A stretch of 64,000 nt of DNA, taken from the NCBI GenBank assembly GCA_002794785.1, contig NBBA01000001.1, positions 3,968,001 to 4,032,000 on the forward strand, in the 5' to 3' direction. Positions 1 to 10,119 of this stretch are shown piece by piece; the stretch's first letter is position 1; every line of letters begins with the position of its first letter. The notes beneath the pieces were generated by a model that was not told where the DNA came from, did not search any database, and saw only the letters and a program-made list of their open reading frames with translations. The stretch is from Coniferiporia sulphurascens (Eukaryota > Basidiomycota > Agaricomycetes > Hymenochaetales > Hymenochaetaceae). The translations under genes and the position numbers were made by a program.

Positions 1-3000
1 ACTAACGGCCCGCCGTGCGCTTCACTCGGTACACTAGTACTGCCTCCGGAAAACATACGAGTTAACCGACATTAATTCGGGAGCATACGCGGATTCATGT
101 GCTCTGATCATCCTCTCATAACCCAGAACATGCTAAGCTCATATTTTCTTTTTAAAAACGACCTTCTTCCACGTACTCCTTTTCCCACATCGCCGATTCG
201 ACCTCGGACGCCACAATGGGAAGGTCTATAACCTATTGAGGAAAGTCTATACCCGCCTAAAAACTAACGAAGGTTATTATGTAATCTCACCTTCACTCCT
301 ACAATAGCCGACGTACTTAGCCGAGTAAGTACATATTACTGGATGCATTTCAGAACGCGCAGAGCAAAATTGCGGCCCCCTGCGTTGTTTACGGATCCGA
401 CACAGAGCTTCTATTAACGGCCTCCGAGATGGCCATCCGCAGTTTTTTTAATGCAAAGTGCGCCGTATTCCTTATCGACTTCACACTCGCGAACAGGTTA
501 ACCGGAGCTTCCTTTGCAATAGAAATAGCAAAGCCTGCTACTTATTCTTCTCCCCTTACCTCCACGCCACGGGCCACCGTTGAATATAGACCATTAATAT
601 TCCACAAGTTCAATTTCTGGGTACCTTCTAGGCCGTGCGCCATTCTCGGAAGATCGTGAGTAATGCACGGACGTACCCGGCGTGCTGTGTTGCTACCGCG
701 GGCCGTTTAAACCCAGTGCATCAACTCGACTGTCTCAGGTCTTCGAACTGCGCAAGGGGCAGGGCGCCCTCCGGCACTGCCTCACATACCGGACTCCTAT
801 CGTTGGGCCACATCGGCGGCAGGCAGCCGGTAGTCACTAGCATTGCCGCCCGTGTCAGCTCGATTCAAGTCAAGTACTTCTAATGCGACATGAGACGGGC
901 TCTATACTAGACAACGCAACTGGTTCTCGTCAAGCTTCTCCCAGCTTGCATGTTCTTATGGCATCAGACCAGTATCCATCGATGAAAGCTTGCTGCTGCA
1001 AGAGCGTTCTGTTTCTGGCTTTCCGTCGGCCTCCGGTCTGCGACAACGCCACTTTGTTCTTTGATATCTACTCGACCTTCTTTGGGTATACTCCGCGGCA
1101 ACTGCCCCTGCAGCTTCTTCAAGACTTTTATGTGCAATGGAATGGAATGCGTTGCACGTACGGTGTGCCACCGGTCCTGAAACTTTTCTGACGACTGGAG
1201 CATCCCGCCTCTAATGAGCCGATGGTTTGGGAATAGCTCGCCTAAATTGCGAGTCCGAGTGTACGACCAACTTTGCTATCTTCCTTAACAGCATACACAT
1301 TTCTGTGGCCAAAGTTGCGTCTCAATTGGCCGTCCGAATTGACTCACTATCCCCGAGGTATTTTCGTGCGACAAGGTCTGTCATCAGGGTTACTTCGGCT
1401 GTATACGCCCGCGGCCCGAGTCCCTTTCTCGCCACACTATTTACCTCTTATTTAAAAAAATCGTAGGCAATAATGATTATTAGTATGGGACCCTTGTGTT
1501 GTGTTGTGTGTCTTCAGCGCCGGATATAATAGAAGTAAAAAAATATGACGATACTACCTAAGTATTTAGCCCTGAGCGCCGACTACGACGAGAGCGCAGG
1601 CTGAAGTTTTCATCGCCGTATCGGATGTGCGCGAAACACGAAGACTCGACGGGCGGGACACAGGCGCGTTTTATCCTCAGATGCGATCAATCTTCGCGGA
1701 TTAGTTTTGACGCGGATGTCATCTTTCCGTTATACTACAGTAGCACTAGTACTGATCATAAGAAAATACAACGCGCCATAATTGACCATCCTATATATCA
1801 TAAAAATATGCATGACACCCAAGGGAAATTTGAGTAGTATTGACACATTCTGTAACTCTGTCTGTCTGTCCATGCTGAATATTAATCGCGAGCCCTCCTA
1901 ACTTATGTTTTGCGTGTAATAGAATCCCGATATCCACGTTTTTGCCGAAAATGCAAACTTAACCGGCATGTCAGGACTCAGGAAGCCATATGATAAGCGT
2001 GTACGTTTCGACTAACCGCCTAAGAAGTGCAGAAGCGAACTTCCAAGGAAGACGGGACAAATTAACTAACTGATCGTACGCTAGGGCCAAAGCGCGCAGC
2101 ATCCGTTGAGCTCGATAGATTTAACGTTTCATTTATTCATTAACGAAAACTACTTGTGAGTGAACAAAAGCCTTATCATAACTAAAATAACATTAAGTTG
2201 CGAATATCTGTGGGATGAGTGTCTGATTAGTTTGAATGCAAGACACGAGGATAATCAAAACGAATAAAGGTCTCAGCAGAAAAGGTTGTCGTCAAGATCC
2301 TCTTCGAGGAATCAGGCTCATTAAAAATCAGATTTTTGGAATCATAGAAACAGGAAAATCGTATGAACGACTTTGACCCGTACGTGAAAAAAGAAAGAAA
2401 AAAAGGGTAAAAGTAGGGCGAGCTTACCAGGTACAACACTACAGCCCTTCACTCCACGGCAAATACGCTCGTCTTTGAAAGTCAAATCATTCACACAATT
2501 CGACCAAAGACGATGAAGAAAGAAAAAAAGATGAAGAATCGTGGGTGTACCAGGTTTATCGACATGCGGCGCCGTATGGAATCGAGACGCAACATTTCCT
2601 AGGACTGGGTCCTCCTTCTTGCGGGCCCAGTGACTCGAGAAGAGTCAATGGCACTGTCTCAACGGTAGGTGCTGACGCCGAGCAGCGTGGCATGCCCGCT
2701 TGTTTGAAGAGGGGGAAAAACGAGGACGTAGCGACCTTATACTCTTATCAGCTTACTAACAAGATCCCACGTCCATTTTGGGGCATTGGACGGGTTCTGA
2801 CAATAGAGGCGGCGGGTTGCCGATTGTGCCCAAGCAACTATTGTCCTGAGGAGTATAACTTACCTCGCTATTGCAATGGAAAGACGTGTTCGCCTCTACT
2901 GCCAAAGCCCTCTTTAATGCTGCTCTGCTGTAAATCTCAGTTTTTTTTCATGGTTCGATCGACTACCATGGTCTTCAAGGAGGTGGACAACTTCGCGCTT

Positions 3001-3058
3001 CAAGCCTGAAACAGCCAGCTCAACCCATTATTTTATGCAACTCTGAATGTCTCTAGGG
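1..3058. other. stretch without a recognisable gene
   Basis: No reading frame here looks like a known domain, and the open frames (the longest about 154 codons near 2545-3009) are rich in Cys, Arg and Ser with no splice-consistent continuation. No tRNA, long inverted repeat or LTR-like terminus was seen. It may be intergenic DNA or a strongly decayed repeat. Confidence 0.4.
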
Positions 3059-3458
3059 ATCCTTGATCATACTATATACCTGTCCGTTGACTGCACTTGT
3101 CCACAACGCGACAGACGAACTCAAAGTCTGTGAATACCATCCCCCGTTCTTCAACGCGATGCGGCCGAAAGTGGAAGCCATTGTATCCCGAGAACCGAGC
3201 AGCTCGTCTAGCAACAAATTGGGTCGAGCCGTACCTCGAGAACAAGGTCAGACCAGGATCCCGAACCAGAACTCTTCTTGGAATACATCGGAAGAATAAG
3301 CCGGAATACTCTTATAATCATGACCGTGTTTTGGCCCGATGCGTCTCCCCGTATCTCAGCTCTCAGGTTCCCACTCCTTCGTGCGCGTTCGATTTCTTTT
3401 CTCTTTTCTCAACGCGTCTCGCACTCTCGTTCTCCTTTCTTCATCTGTGCTGGCCACG

Positions 3459-5708
3459 ATGAGTACGACTTGGTCGACCTGGTCGAGGCTTTTAACTCGC
3501 GGAAGCAAACGCATTCGCCTTGACACGCTCCCTGAAGAGATCTTAGTTGACGAAATATTCCAATGGCTTACAGTCCGCGATATTGTGATGGTCAGACGGG
3601 TATGTTTATATCCCACCTTCCTGTGTCTCTCCACGCGTCTTGACGCGTCATATCACAGGTCAGCAAAGCCTTAATGGCACTTACCAAGAAACCCGTCATT
3701 TGGAAGCGGTTCCTCCCGTATCTTGCGAATATGCGGCAGCCTGTCGCCCCACTCCCGCCAACCAAGCAATATAGCCTCAAGAACATGACCAGCCACGACA
3801 TGGAGACAATCGTTACGCGCGCGATATCATATGAATGGACCTGGAAGTCACGAGTACTTCGACCATGGGGCTGGTTCGGTGGCCTGGCATACCATTACAT
3901 AGAGGAAATGGTACTTCTTCCTGGTGGACACTTCCTCGTCACCTCCGTTCGTACGTTTGATGGCACGTACGGACTCATTATCTGGGTGCTAGAGCATCCC
4001 GCGACTCAGAAGCCTGCACCGCTTCTGTTCAGGTACACAGAGGTTAAGGCGTATGGACTCCAAGCAAAATACATGACTGTTGGCGGCGCAAAAGGAGTCT
4101 GTGTTGCATTTTTGAGAAAAAGGCATAAAGTCAGAGGTGACCCCCGACATATGTGAGTTGACGCCTGTCCTTAATATAAAGGCGTTCGTTGGCTGAATGA
4201 AAGACAAATTTAGACCGGAAACTTTCGAGATGGGCGGTAAAGAGGACGAAGAAGACCCTTACATGCCGCTCAAATACGAATGCACGACGCTTTTTGTTTC
4301 TTTGGACATTATCGAGTGGCTTACTGACCGTCACTTGAAACCAATGACACGCGAGTTTGAGGAGCGAACCCAACAAATTGCTCGAGGTCTGGAAGGCGGC
4401 GATATATGGGACGTTGTCTCGCGCATTCGTACCGGCACGCAACTGGGGATGATTAGCCTGGACATGATTGACGGCGACCCACACGTATGCGTCGTGAAAA
4501 GGCACAATACGATTGTTCTTGAGAAACTCAACAGTAGAGAGCGCACCGTTCTACACTGTAGAACCTCCAACGATCATCCGGGAGTAGTAAGTTCTATTTT
4601 TTGTGTTTTCGTTTACCTGAGCTCTAATAGAAAATCCTTAACGCATCCAAAGCATCACTCCATATGGAACTTTCGTGTTCTTGCCAATCAAAACCACATC
4701 CTTGTTGTCCGCAGCACAGGCATCCCGGATCCAAATACACGAGCAAGGTGTATCGCCATTGAATTATATGAGATACCCGCCACAGGGCAGACACGAGAGG
4801 CCAACCATCACACAAGACTCGCAATCCGAAAGGCAAATTTTCTAAATGCACAGATCTCCGATGTCCAGCGGTACATGCCGTTTGAGGGCGATGAATCGAT
4901 ATCTTCCGATGTGATGAGGGAGAGGTCACCTCCGCCGCTATCCATTTTTCTCCGCACGGAGACAGGATTTCAGCATCTTTCTTTTTGGCCAAAGGATATA
5001 GCTCTTCCCCCGTCGCCGCCGCTTACACCAGCCCAGTCATCTCCGCATCGAAACCTAGCGAAGGTGCCGCACGGTCATTACATTTACGATTTCACGGACT
5101 TTAAGAATACCATATTCAAAGCCACAAAGGTCAGAATGACGAAACTGATGGAGGAGGACGAAGACTCCGAAGGGGAGAAAGAGAATGGGCCCGTTGAGAC
5201 CGTCTACGATCACATGCGTTTTTTACCCGGCAGCCGACGAGCAGTGGTATACGAGATCCCAGGTGAATACAGGTCGACCGCGCCGCCTATCAATATCTGC
5301 TACGGTTTCCAAGACTTGAGCAGAGAACAAGTATCGCCTCTTGAGTCAGCGCAGGTGGAGGAGGCGGAGGTCGAAAATGCGCTTTTAGGGAATGGAGGGC
5401 ATGCGCCACCTGCGTCAGACACGCCGGACGTCCACCCGAGCTTAAATATACCCTTGCGACCCCCAACGCGGGGAAGCAGTCTCGCACAAATGGATTTACC
5501 GCTGGCTGTCGAAAAGCAGCTTGAGGCAGGGGTGACAGCCATTTGCTTTGACGAGGAGACTGGACGTCTCGTCTTCGCGACGAAGGGCGACAAGCGGCTG
5601 CATGTCACCGACTTTTCCTTTACGCGGGCAAGAGATGATGTCGATGAGGAATTAACGAAGATGATGGAGGAGGCCATCGAAATGGAGGACCAATGGCTTA
5701 CTGGCTAA
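3459..5708 (+). CDS. F-box domain protein
   Basis: F-box proteins are substrate receptors of SCF (Skp1-Cullin-F-box) ubiquitin ligases. Proposed exons are 3459-3599, 3659-4152, 4214-4586 and 4653-5708, giving 687 aa. The F-box lies at about residues 21-70 and is seen as LDTLPEEILVDEIFQWL, a variable stretch, then VIWKRFLPYL; intron 1 falls inside it. Intron 2 uses GTGAGT at 4153 and the TAG ending at 4213; intron 3 (66 nt, in phase, with CTTAAC before the acceptor) removes a weak in-frame stretch. The rest resembles the beta-propeller-like tails common in mushroom F-box proteins, with an acidic patch near 5140-5190 and a Pro-rich stretch, but no repeat family could be named. ATG 3459 was chosen because it is followed directly by the F-box. 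The substrate is unknown. Confidence 0.82.
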
Positions 5709-6041
5709 TGTGATGATATACGGATTTTTAATTATCATCATTATTATTTTCTTTTTGGGATCACCTTGTACATTCTTCTGGACACAACTGCTTTCATCGC
5801 CTCGCTTTGTTCTGGACGCTAGCTAATCCCCTCGCGTTTAAAGTGCTTTCACCCCTCAGTCCCATTTGCACCTGTACCATTTTGTAATTGTGAAGTAGCT
5901 CCATTGAATGAAACCCTCATTGATGGCCCATAGAAAACGATGGCTTCAATAGAAAACGATGTTCCATTGAATGTGATTATGCCTCTAGTCGCAGCAGTAT
6001 ATAAAATAGTAAATTTAAATTGTGACGAAAACCAAGCCGTC

Positions 6042-7070
6042 CTACACGACAACTTCGCCCTCAACACTCTCTGGCTCCAATGCGACACGCTCCAGAATTC
6101 GGTCATACCTGTCGCGATCTATACGCTTGATGTACTTGAGCATTTTTGCCCGTTGGTGTGCAAGCAAGCGCAAAGAGCGTCGTCCATGGGTGTCCGTCTT
6201 CCGCTGCATGAGGTGACTCCAAATATTGCGGATCTTCATAGTGAGCAAGGCGACTGATTTACAAGCCGCATTAGCCGCTTCATCGTAACTCGCGGTAACA
6301 GGAAGACTTGCCTTGCACCTCTGGATAACCCGAATCTGCTGCATTTCCCTTAGGGGAGAAGGCCGCAATAATACGCCTCCTGTTCTCAAAAGCAATACCA
6401 CGCGCATTTGCGTTCCGCAAGTCGATAATACGCGCAAGCTGCTTCGCCTTCTCCAGCTCTTTCGCCTGCACCGCGACGAGTGCGCGCTTGTCTTCGATGT
6501 TCAGCGCGTCGTCCTTCCCGTGCACACTGCGGAGCTTATCCGCGAGCTCGGGTCGTACCTCGGTGAGCGCCGCCGCATCGGGAAGGTCCTCCAAGAAAAA
6601 GCGCAGCTGGTCCTTGCGCGTCTCCGCACCGTCAAGCCCATCGAGGCCGTAGCTGGTGTACGCCGGTGTCTGGAGGTCGCCGTCCGGCGCAGGTACAGGC
6701 AGGCGCGCGAGCTCCTCCGCGGACACGAGCGTTTTCGCGAGGTCGCAGTTGCGCCACTTGGCATCGTCTCCCGGGCGTGTGCCGAGGATGACGTGGGGCT
6801 TGTTCTCCTCGTAGAGCCGCGCACGCTCTGCCTTCTTCTCGATGTTCGTTTTACGCACGATGCGCGCGGTACGCTGCTTTTGCGACTCGGCAAAGCGAGC
6901 TGCAGACGTATGGAGAGCGGCTACAGGACGAATAGCGGACCAGCAGCGTGCTGGCGCCGATGAAGACGCAAGCCCCGCTAGAATAAAGTAGCCCTTCGTT
7001 ATGACTTCACGAGAGCAGAGTGCCGTGCGTCTGACTTACCTAGCGAACTGCTGGCTCTAAGAAATGACAT
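6042..7070 (-). CDS. MRPS28: mitochondrial small-subunit ribosomal protein uS15m
   Basis: This is the mitoribosomal homologue of bacterial S15, which binds small-subunit rRNA. Exons on the minus strand are 7070-7040, 6977-6312 and 6253-6042, giving 302 aa. The start gives a typical presequence: Ser/Arg-rich, no acidic residue in the first 30, beginning MSFLRASSSLAG. The S15 domain occupies about residues 210-290, with the conserved turn GYPEVQ-VALLTMKI followed by HGRRSLRLLAHQRAKMLKYI. Intron 1 is GT-AG. Intron 2 (6311-6254, 58 nt) interrupts the PEVQ motif exactly and needs a GC donor (AG followed by GCAAGT) to give the family-conserved continuation. The long region before the domain is normal for fungal uS15m. 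The gene ends about 330 bp from the convergent F-box gene. Confidence 0.93.
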
Positions 7071-7768
7071 AGGACCTCCCCGGACAACAAGAAAAAGACA
7101 CAAGCAAAGAATCGGTTACGACACCGACAAAATTAACCAGCAAGCCAAGCTAAACGTTGTGCTTAGAGCTCGACTATACTTGTCGCCGCCAAATTCGCGA
7201 GATTTTGTCAAAAGAGCGGGTGCACTGAAAGATCAAACGAGGAAGGACCCTAGCTGCCTTTCGTTCCGGCAAACCCCGACGTCCCTGCTCTTGAGTAAAG
7301 TTTCAACTTACTCTCCAACTGCAACTTCACACTTGGCTTTACATACTAGTACACACTCTGGCTCTGGCCACTCGCTCATACAAATTTCACTAAAAGGAAT
7401 CCGTCGAGTCGAAAAGTCACGAACGCCTTGATTGGTAGGTTCCGCCGTTCCGATGACAGCAATATTACTATGAGAACATTCTCAGCCTCGTGCTTAACAC
7501 TTTGTCCGTTTTGGTTGGAAGTTCCGCTGGCAAAATACTGCGCATTCATCAGATTGGATTCAACAAACTATTCTGGATGCTGAAACGATGCTTTCTCCTA
7601 GGCTTATGAATGTGGTTATAATGCAGGCGTCCGATTCCATTACTCGTTCAATGGGACACGCCGCAAACAACAGCTTGCAAACTTGCCTTGTCTGCATGCT
7701 ATATTTGACCTGTTCACATAAATTTTGTTACCTGTGCTTTGTTTTGTGAAATTAGCTTCCATTTTATA
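7071..7768. other. intergenic, no gene seen
   Basis: Upstream region of the uS15m gene. It holds only short open frames without domain character. No convincing promoter element or RNA gene was recognised before the MITE boundary. Confidence 0.4.
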
Positions 7769-8417
7769 CAGTGTAGTCCGGCTCCTTTGCGCACCCAACC
7801 ATATTTCATATTTTGACACCACCCAACACATTTTTATATCTCAAAAAACTTATACACCCAAGGTAAAGTACACTCAGAACGCTCAGTAAAATACTTGATA
7901 TGCTGCAAGCACTGGTCCAGCAGCAAAAAAATATACAAGAATCCAGGGCATTTGTCACACATTCCGGTCCTTTGCCCACCCGTGACACCACTGAGATAAG
8001 TCCTAATTAGGCCATGTTGTGGCTGAGAAAATGCACTTTCGTCACGCCCGAGAGGGTCTGAATTCAGATTTTCATCCACCCTGCTCAAGGACTGATTCCC
8101 GTCACTGTTGTTCTTTCTGGAAGATGTAGTTATGATACGTATTGTAGTCCAGTCCAATTTATGGTGGTACTTGTCTACTAAATTGGACCATAGATGACTG
8201 AACACCATTACGAAATAATGAAGAGATGCCGACTTTCGGTACAATTTTGTTCCTTGCAATTCCCAAACTTTTACCCTGCTTCTCTTTTTTTGTATTCAGA
8301 TAGTCCTAGTCCTAGTTAACAAGCACAAATATTTTCACAACAAGATCTTGAGAATTGATGTGGAAAACGTGTACTGTGCAAAGGAGCAGTGGTGCGCAAA
8401 GGAGGCGGACTACACTG
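7769..8417. mobile_element. 649-bp MITE with 28-bp TIRs and TA target duplication
   Basis: The left end reads CAGTGTAGTCCGGCTCCTTT and continues GCGCAC. The right end is its inverted complement with one mismatch (CAGTGTAGTCCGCCTCCTTT on the minus strand). The element is flanked by TA on both sides (7767-7768 and 8418-8419). CAGTG-type termini with TA duplications are typical of Tc1/mariner-class elements, and there is no coding capacity, so this is a non-autonomous derivative. A degenerate internal copy of the terminal sequence lies near 7965-7990 (CCGGTCCTTTGCCCACCC). Confidence 0.85.
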
Positions 8418-9223
8418 TATGCAGCCAGCTTTTGTTTTGCGTGCCCTGGCTTTGTTGACCAATTCGGGAAACGGATGTTTTCGGCTCAGTCGTCCGGTGA
8501 GTAAAAGCCGAGGCATGCAGGGTTCCTTTCGTGAGTAACAATAAGTGATGCTTACATGATTACGTCCGCATGATTTTACAGGCGAGCCTATAACATACCA
8601 AGCTCAAACAACTGATGGCGACGATTCATCAGAACGGCACGACTCACGGGCGAGCGAGTGCTGGACTGCGGCTTTCGTTACCTACTCAAATTTAAAAGGC
8701 CTTCTGCAGGCTGCAGAAAAAAAACTGGAACAAAAAGTGCCTCCGTCGATCGTCGGTGCACACGCGAGATCGACTCAGCGGCTATCTCGGCCTTCTTCAC
8801 TACACGATCGACTCCTCGAGCTTATTGTTCTCTAAGCTCGGAATGGATGTCCAATGCTCCCGTTCCTCCCTCTTCGCCAACGCCTCACAGCTTCTCTCCC
8901 TGCCACAAGGCCTTTTTGTTCTCCATCGTGATAAGCGTTTAGCTTTCCGTCTGACATAACGCATATGGTCGCCCTTGCAATTGTCACGAATAACTAAGGA
9001 AAAATCGCTGCCACCGCGCGCCGGACTTCGTGTGTCCCCTAAGCCCGCCTAACTGTCTATGGCGCGCGCTTCCGGACACGAAATGTACGGCACAATTGTC
9101 TTGGGTTATGTCCTCGCGGTCTGGTGAAATGGAGCTATTTGATTTCAACATTCTCCTGCCGCCTAGTTGGTTGTGTCGAACTTTGTAGGCCTCAGTCATT
9201 AACTACCTCCGAGGCGGAAAACT
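8418..9223. other. intergenic, no gene seen
   Basis: Lies between the MITE and the pheromone-like gene. The open frames at 8658-8959 have no recognisable domain and no CaaX end. No mating receptor (STE3-type seven-helix protein) was found here or elsewhere in the window. Confidence 0.4.
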
Positions 9224-9230
9224 TATAAGA
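9224..9230 (+). promoter_or_regulatory. candidate TATA box of the pheromone-like gene
   Basis: TATAAGA lies 100 bp upstream of the ATG at 9330, a plausible core-promoter spacing for a short-leader fungal gene. This is inferred from position only. Confidence 0.4.
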
Positions 9231-9329
9231 GCTGGGCCTTGCTAGCGACAACTCTCCATCGCTCAGACGCATTGCATCTACAGTCAGTCCGATAAAACAT
9301 TTCGAGTCATTCCTGCCTCTTGCTCGCAA

Positions 9330-9452
9330 ATGGACGCCTTCTTCAACCTCGCTGCCCTCTCCTCCTCTACCTCCACCTCTCAGGAGACATCCACACCCAC
9401 CGATCTCGACACAGGTTCCGGTGGCAGCAGCACCTACTGCGTTATTGCATAA
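9330..9452 (+). CDS. mating-pheromone-type precursor with CaaX end
   Basis: A 40-codon ORF starting MDAFFNLAAL and ending STYCVIA. Basidiomycete lipopeptide pheromone precursors are typically 35-70 aa, start with MD plus a hydrophobic/Phe-containing segment, are rich in Ser/Thr, and end in a CaaX box (often CVIA or CVVA). That box directs farnesylation, removal of the last three residues and carboxymethylation of the Cys. All of these features are present. The mature peptide would be a C-terminal fragment, possibly starting after the acidic residue near position 26, which is inferred. A plausible TATA box lies about 100 bp upstream. A GT-AG intron (9516-9593) may lie in the 3' UTR. No STE3 receptor gene is present, so this could be part of a MAT-B-type locus continuing outside the window or an orphan pheromone gene. 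Confidence 0.72.
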   Translation: MDAFFNLAALSSSTSTSQETSTPTDLDTGSGGSSTYCVIA

Positions 9453-9593
9453 GCGGCCTTGCCCACCGCCGTGTTCTGACAATGCAGATTCCTTCCTTCG
9501 TTCATACCACCTTTTGTGAGTGCACGCCTTTTAGCTCTTGTCCGACTTTCGGGGTCAAAGGCTGATGATCTCTCTTCCTTATTTTGTTTGCAG

Positions 9594-10119
9594 GGCATAA
9601 TTTATCTTGTTTTCGTTCTCGCGCCGGTTTATGAGGATGATGGTTGCACGCGCCACGGATACTTCCGCCACCTCAGCACCTCGCGCCCACCATTCTTGTC
9701 GTGACCTTACTCGCCCATCGGGAGGATTGGACATCGCCAGGCTTGGGAGAGTAGTGTTTTAGACAATTGTTGTACGACTTGTGTTTTTGTAGGGAGTGAT
9801 GACTTGCGATGATTGGTTACGAATGCATTTTTTGTTACAACAATACCGTAATCTGGGATTGTTTGCCAAATACTTTAATTGTTCTTTCACATCACTAAAG
9901 GCGGTCGCTGTCGAAAATCGGTACGCAAAACATGTTGGAGTAATTACAAGCATGTACACCAAGGACAAGTAAGTTATGAGTAATTGAAAAGGATGATAAT
10001 GTGTGATGTGGCTTCTACAAACATTGGCATATGGAGGGTGCGAATGCAGATGCAATAAAAACAAAATACGACGGATACAGAAAGCATCGCCTTGCTATTG
10101 AAGGTGTCGAGCCCCTGGT
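9594..10119. other. intergenic between convergent genes
   Basis: AT-richer DNA between the pheromone-like gene (+) and the USP gene (-), presumably holding both 3' ends. Nothing else was recognised. Confidence 0.4.

Noticed and set aside
2545..3009. 154-codon plus-strand ORF as a gene
   Set aside because: Composition is irregular (Cys, Pro, Ser runs), there is no domain, and no splice-consistent extension.
8658..8959. Second pheromone precursor or receptor near the CaaX gene
   Set aside because: The frames have no CaaX end, no MD start and no seven-helix pattern.
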